Below are positions 60,754-64,000 of a DNA stretch of 64,000 bases, in pieces. A program made the position numbers and the translations under genes. Position 1 is the first letter of the stretch. Every line of letters starts with the position of its first letter. This stretch comes from Streptomyces chattanoogensis (GTDB lineage: Bacteria; Actinomycetota; Actinomycetes; Streptomycetales; Streptomycetaceae). The notes below the pieces were generated by a model, which was not told the DNA's origin, ran no database searches, and was given only the letters and a program-made list of their open reading frames with translations. Location of the stretch: assembly GCF_001294335.1 (NCBI RefSeq), contig NZ_LGKG01000143.1, positions 1 to 64,000 on the forward strand, given 5' to 3'.

Positions 60754-62469
60754 TCAGCCCTCGTCCCCGCCGAACCGCTCGCGGTACGCCGCCAGGTCAT
60801 CCTCGGTGATCTTCGCGAAGAGCACCGGCGGCACCGTGAACGGCGTCCCGGCCGGAACCGACGCCAGCGCCCTGGCGTCCTCGGGGGCCACCCACACCGC
60901 AGTGTCGTTCTCCAGCGCGAACGCGCCCCGCATCGCCTTCGCCGACGACGGGATGAACGGCTCCGAGACGATCGCGTAGAGATGGATCAGGTTCATGGCC
61001 GTCCGCAGCGTCAGTGCCGCCGCGTCCTTGTCGGTCTTGATCTCCAGCCACGGGGCCTTCTCCTCGAGGTAGGAGTTGCCCGCGCTCCACAGGGCGCGCA
61101 GCGAGGCGGCCGCCTTACGGAACTGCAGGGCCTCCATGTGCCCCTCGTACTCGGCCAGCAGGCCCGCGATCTCCTCGCCCAGCTTCCGCTCCGCGGCCCC
61201 GGCCTCGGCGCCCGCCGGGACCTCGTCGCCGAACCGCTTGCGAGAGAACGACAGCACCCGGTTGACGAAGTTCCCGAGGGTGTCCGCCAGGTCCTTGTTC
61301 ACGGACGACGAGAACAGCTCCCAGGTGAAGGAGGTGTCGTCCGACTCCGGGGCGTTGGCGATCAGGAAGTAGCGCCAGTAGTCGGCGGGCAGCAGCTCCA
61401 GTGCCGCGTCCGTGAAGATCCCGCGCCGCTGCGACGTGGAGAACTTGCCGCCGTAGTAGTTCAGCCAGTTGAAGGCCTTGAGGAAGTCGACCCTCTTCCA
61501 GGGCTCGCGGGTGCCGAGCTGGGTGGCGGGGAACATCACCGAGTGGAACGGGACGTTGTCCTTCGCCATGAATTCCGTGTACCGGACGTCATCGGCCTCG
61601 TACCACCACGACTTCCAGTCGCGGTTCTCCGGGTCGACGTCCGCCCACTCCTTCGTCGAGCCGATGTACTCGATCGGCGCGTCGAACCAGACGTAGAAGA
61701 CCTTGCCCTCGGCCGCCAGCTCCGGCCACACATCGGCCGGCACCGGAACGCCCCAGTCCAGGTCGCGGGTGATCGCCCGGTCCTGGAGTCCTTCGGTCAG
61801 CCACTTGTGCGCGATGGAGGAGGCGAGGGTCGGCCACTCCTTGCTGCCGTTCCCCTCCAGCCAGCCCTCGACCTCGTGCTGCAGCTTCGACTGGAGCAGG
61901 AAGAGGTGCTTGGTCTCGCGCACCTCCAGGTCGCCGCTGCCGCTGATCGCCGACCGTGCGTCGATCAGATCGGTCGGGTCGAGCACCCGGGTGCAGTTCT
62001 CGCACTGGTCGCCGCGCGCCTTGTCGTAGCCGCAGTGCGGACACGTACCGACGATGTAGCGGTCGGGCAGGAAGCGCTCGTCGGCGACCGAGTACACCTG
62101 CCGGATGGCCCGTTCCTCGATGAACCCGTTCTCGTGCAGCTTGCGCGCGAAGTGCTGGGTCAGCTCCCGGTTCTCCGGCGACGAGCTCCGCCCGAAGTGA
62201 TCGAACTCCAGGCCGAAGCCCTTGTAGATCGCCTTCTGGATGTCGTGCTGCTCCGCGCAGAAGGCGTCGACGGACTGGCCCGCGTCCTTCGCCGCCAGCT
62301 CGGCCGGGGTGCCGTGCTCGTCCGTGGCGCAGATGTAGAGCACGTCGTGCCCGCGCTGCCGCAGATACCGGGAATAGACGTCGGCCGGGAGCATGGACCC
62401 CACCATGTTGCCCAGGTGCTTGATCCCGTTGATATACGGAAGGGCGCTGGTGATGAGGTGTCGAGCCAT
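60754..62469 (-). CDS. metG: methionyl-tRNA synthetase
   Basis: 571 aa. Class I signatures: HLGN (residues 18-21) and the catalytic KFSTS (342-346) in place of KMSKS, the form seen in actinobacterial MetG. The connective domain has one zinc knuckle with CPHCG and CENC. No C-terminal tRNA-binding EMAP-like domain. Charges tRNA-Met for initiation and elongation. Confidence 0.96.
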   Translation of the reverse strand: MARHLITSALPYINGIKHLGNMVGSMLPADVYSRYLRQRGHDVLYICATDEHGTPAELAAKDAGQSVDAFCAEQHDIQKAIYKGFGLEFDHFGRSSSPENRELTQHFARKLHENGFIEERAIRQVYSVADERFLPDRYIVGTCPHCGYDKARGDQCENCTRVLDPTDLIDARSAISGSGDLEVRETKHLFLLQSKLQHEVEGWLEGNGSKEWPTLASSIAHKWLTEGLQDRAITRDLDWGVPVPADVWPELAAEGKVFYVWFDAPIEYIGSTKEWADVDPENRDWKSWWYEADDVRYTEFMAKDNVPFHSVMFPATQLGTREPWKRVDFLKAFNWLNYYGGKFSTSQRRGIFTDAALELLPADYWRYFLIANAPESDDTSFTWELFSSSVNKDLADTLGNFVNRVLSFSRKRFGDEVPAGAEAGAAERKLGEEIAGLLAEYEGHMEALQFRKAAASLRALWSAGNSYLEEKAPWLEIKTDKDAAALTLRTAMNLIHLYAIVSEPFIPSSAKAMRGAFALENDTAVWVAPEDARALASVPAGTPFTVPPVLFAKITEDDLAAYRERFGGDEG

Positions 62470-62639
62470 TGCCGGCTGCTCCCAAGTCGCTACGGTGAGT
62501 GAGGATTTGCTTTACGGAACGTCAATATCGTACTGGACGGGGGGTGGGGCGGTGTGCGGGCTTTTCCGGCTGGCTTTGCGGGGTTACGGAGGCGTCGGTG
62601 CCGGTCATGTCCATAACACCGGCGGCGCGCTCGGGCCCG

Positions 62640-64000
62640 TCAGGGGCGAGCGCCGGAGGTGCGCGGCGAGGGCGCCCTGACCGGCGGCTTCGGCGCCCCG
62701 ACGGTGATCATCAGCCCTGCGGTGAGAGCGGCCAGCAGCATGATCGCCGAGCTCACGCCGAGCGCCGCCGTGAATCCGTCCACCACCCCGTCCCGCACGA
62801 TTTCGCTCCTCAGGGCGGGGGAAACGCCGTGGCCGCCGGTCCGCCTTGCCGCATCCGTCAGATGGGCCGCGATATAGGTCGCGGTGGTCGAGGTGGCGAT
62901 CGTGTTCAGCAGCGCGGTGCCGATCGAACCCCCCACCTGCTGTGCCGTATTGACGGTCGCCGATGTCACCCCGGAATCCTGCGGCGCGACCCCGGACGTG
63001 GCCGTCGCCATCACCGGCATGAAGATCAGCCCCATCCCGAGGCCGACGAGGATTTCGGCGGGCAGGACATGCGCGACATAGGAGGGCCGGGCGGTCAGAT
63101 ACGTCAGCGTGTGCAGCCCGGCGGCGGCCAGCAGTGCGCCGGGGACCATCAGCAGACGGGGCGCGAGGCGGTGCAGCAGCCGTGCCGAGAGCTGCGTCGC
63201 GCCGACGACGATCGCCGCCGTCATCGGCAGAAATGCCAGTCCCGCTCTGACCGGCGAATACCCGAGCACGGTCTGGAAGTAATACGTCATGAACAGGAAC
63301 ATCCCGAACAAGGCGATAACGGCCAGTGCCATGGTCAGGAAAGCGCCGCCGCGATTGCGGTCCCGCACGATATGCAGCGGAAGCAAGGGATAACGGGCAC
63401 GCGTCTGCCACCAGCCGAAGAATGCGAGCAGCAGCACGCCGCCCACCAGCCATGCGACGACCTCACCGTCTCCCCAGCCCCGCGGCCGCGCCTCGCTGCA
63501 TCCGTAGACAATCGCGACGAGCCCCCCGCCGCCCAGCAGCACACCGGGTATGTCCAGCCGCGCGCCGCCCCGCTCCCGGGTGTCGCGCAGAAAGAGGGAA
63601 GCCCCCGCCAGCGCGATAATGGCGACCGGGATGTTGACGTACAGACACCACCGCCAGGTCAAGTACTGCGTCAGCAGCCCCCCGGCAATCAATCCGATGG
63701 CCGCTCCGCCACCGGCAATGGCCCCGTAGATCCCGAACGCCTTGCTGCGCTCTTTCCCGATCGTGAAAGTCGTGGTCAGCAAGGAAAGGGCCGAGGGCGC
63801 CAGCAGCGCCCCGAATGCCCCCTGCAAGGCCCGCGCCCCGAACAGCAGCCCGGGCCCCATTGCCGCTCCACCCAGCCCCGACGCGGCCGCGAACCCCACC
63901 AGGCCCACCATGAAGGTCCGCTTCCGTCCCGCCAGATCCGCAATCCGCCCGCCGAGCAGCAGCAAACCGCCGAAAGCGAGCATGTACGCGGTGATCACCC
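62640..64000 (-). CDS. DHA2-type MFS drug transporter, 5' truncated
   Basis: At least 453 codons; the start lies beyond the window, because the frame is open to the edge and the visible protein begins in the middle of helix 2. The GRALQGAFGALLAPSALSLL, GIYGAIAGGGAAIGLIAGGLLTQYLTWRWCLYVNIP motif-C and following hydrophobic segments identify an EmrB/QacA-like 14-helix drug:H+ antiporter. It is leftward, with metG upstream of its end. The regulator would lie outside. Confidence 0.9.
   Translation of the reverse strand, partial: VITAYMLAFGGLLLLGGRIADLAGRKRTFMVGLVGFAAASGLGGAAMGPGLLFGARALQGAFGALLAPSALSLLTTTFTIGKERSKAFGIYGAIAGGGAAIGLIAGGLLTQYLTWRWCLYVNIPVAIIALAGASLFLRDTRERGGARLDIPGVLLGGGGLVAIVYGCSEARPRGWGDGEVVAWLVGGVLLLAFFGWWQTRARYPLLPLHIVRDRNRGGAFLTMALAVIALFGMFLFMTYYFQTVLGYSPVRAGLAFLPMTAAIVVGATQLSARLLHRLAPRLLMVPGALLAAAGLHTLTYLTARPSYVAHVLPAEILVGLGMGLIFMPVMATATSGVAPQDSGVTSATVNTAQQVGGSIGTALLNTIATSTTATYIAAHLTDAARRTGGHGVSPALRSEIVRDGVVDGFTAALGVSSAIMLLAALTAGLMITVGAPKPPVRAPSPRTSGARP

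Overview
The window is very GC-rich DNA with frequent GTG/TTG starts, strong codon bias and actinobacterial protein families (BldA-era style regulators such as SARP and SpoIIE-type phosphatases, Bpa, paired Ser/Thr kinases). At least eleven perfect copies of GTTTCACGTGAAAC, the Streptomyces ParB/parS sequence, lie between 24.6 and 55.1 kb. Together these point to the origin-proximal core of a Streptomyces (or close relative) chromosome. No prophage, transposase, CRISPR array, rRNA or tRNA gene was seen.

Layout. 0-1.5 kb: J-domain protein and rhodanese. 1.7-6.5 kb: leftward acyl-CoA dehydrogenase and the paaABCDE phenylacetyl-CoA epoxidase operon, chained by start/stop overlaps. 6.7-8.7 kb: a DUF5819-HTTM membrane pair. 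8.7-10.2 kb: a native SpoU/TrmH methyltransferase gene broken in two by a roughly 1.2 kb insert of visibly lower GC, which carries a small secreted peptide gene and a different SpoU methyltransferase. 10.2-14.4 kb: paaN, paaH and a TetR regulator (paaR candidate). 14.5-18.8 kb: Lrp-type BkdR and bkdABC. 18.9-23.6 kb: MobA-DUF6457 fusion, MoeA-like protein, potassium channel and quinone oxidoreductase. 24-30 kb: secreted protein, parS cluster, proteasome activator Bpa, two divergent receptor-type Ser/Thr kinases and a phosphotransferase. 30.4-35.6 kb: flavin-type oxidase, NarL response regulator and a second E1-alpha/E1-beta/E2 set (bkdFGH). 36-43.4 kb: GNAT-Nudix fusion, GntR regulator with MFS transporter, MDMPI-like protein, nitrilase, LURP-like protein and an NHLRC2-like protein. 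43.5-47.5 kb: an envelope cluster of two lipoproteins, a membrane-tethered HTH protein and a NlpC/P60-like protein. 47.6-53.5 kb: SARP-ATPase regulator coupled to an M18 aminopeptidase, a large acyl-CoA dehydrogenase and an SseB-like protein. 53.7-58.5 kb: pirin, DUF6221 protein, AI-2E family permease and a PAS/GAF/SpoIIE phosphatase. 58.8-62.5 kb: aspS and metG converging on a strong terminator. The window ends inside a drug-efflux MFS gene.

Working together. The paa genes at 2.9-14.4 kb encode much of aerobic phenylacetate catabolism (epoxidation, ring-opened aldehyde oxidation, beta-oxidation). Three near-identical operator-like dyads (upstream of paaA, paaH and bkdA) suggest that the local TetR protein ties phenylacetate and branched-chain 2-oxoacid catabolism together. 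The two bkd clusters, about 13 kb apart as described for Streptomyces avermitilis bkdABC/bkdFGH, feed acyl-CoA primers to fatty-acid and polyketide synthesis; neither has an E3 gene beside it. Several parS sites sit at the centre of perfect hairpins at gene ends, so the same DNA may serve segregation and transcription termination.
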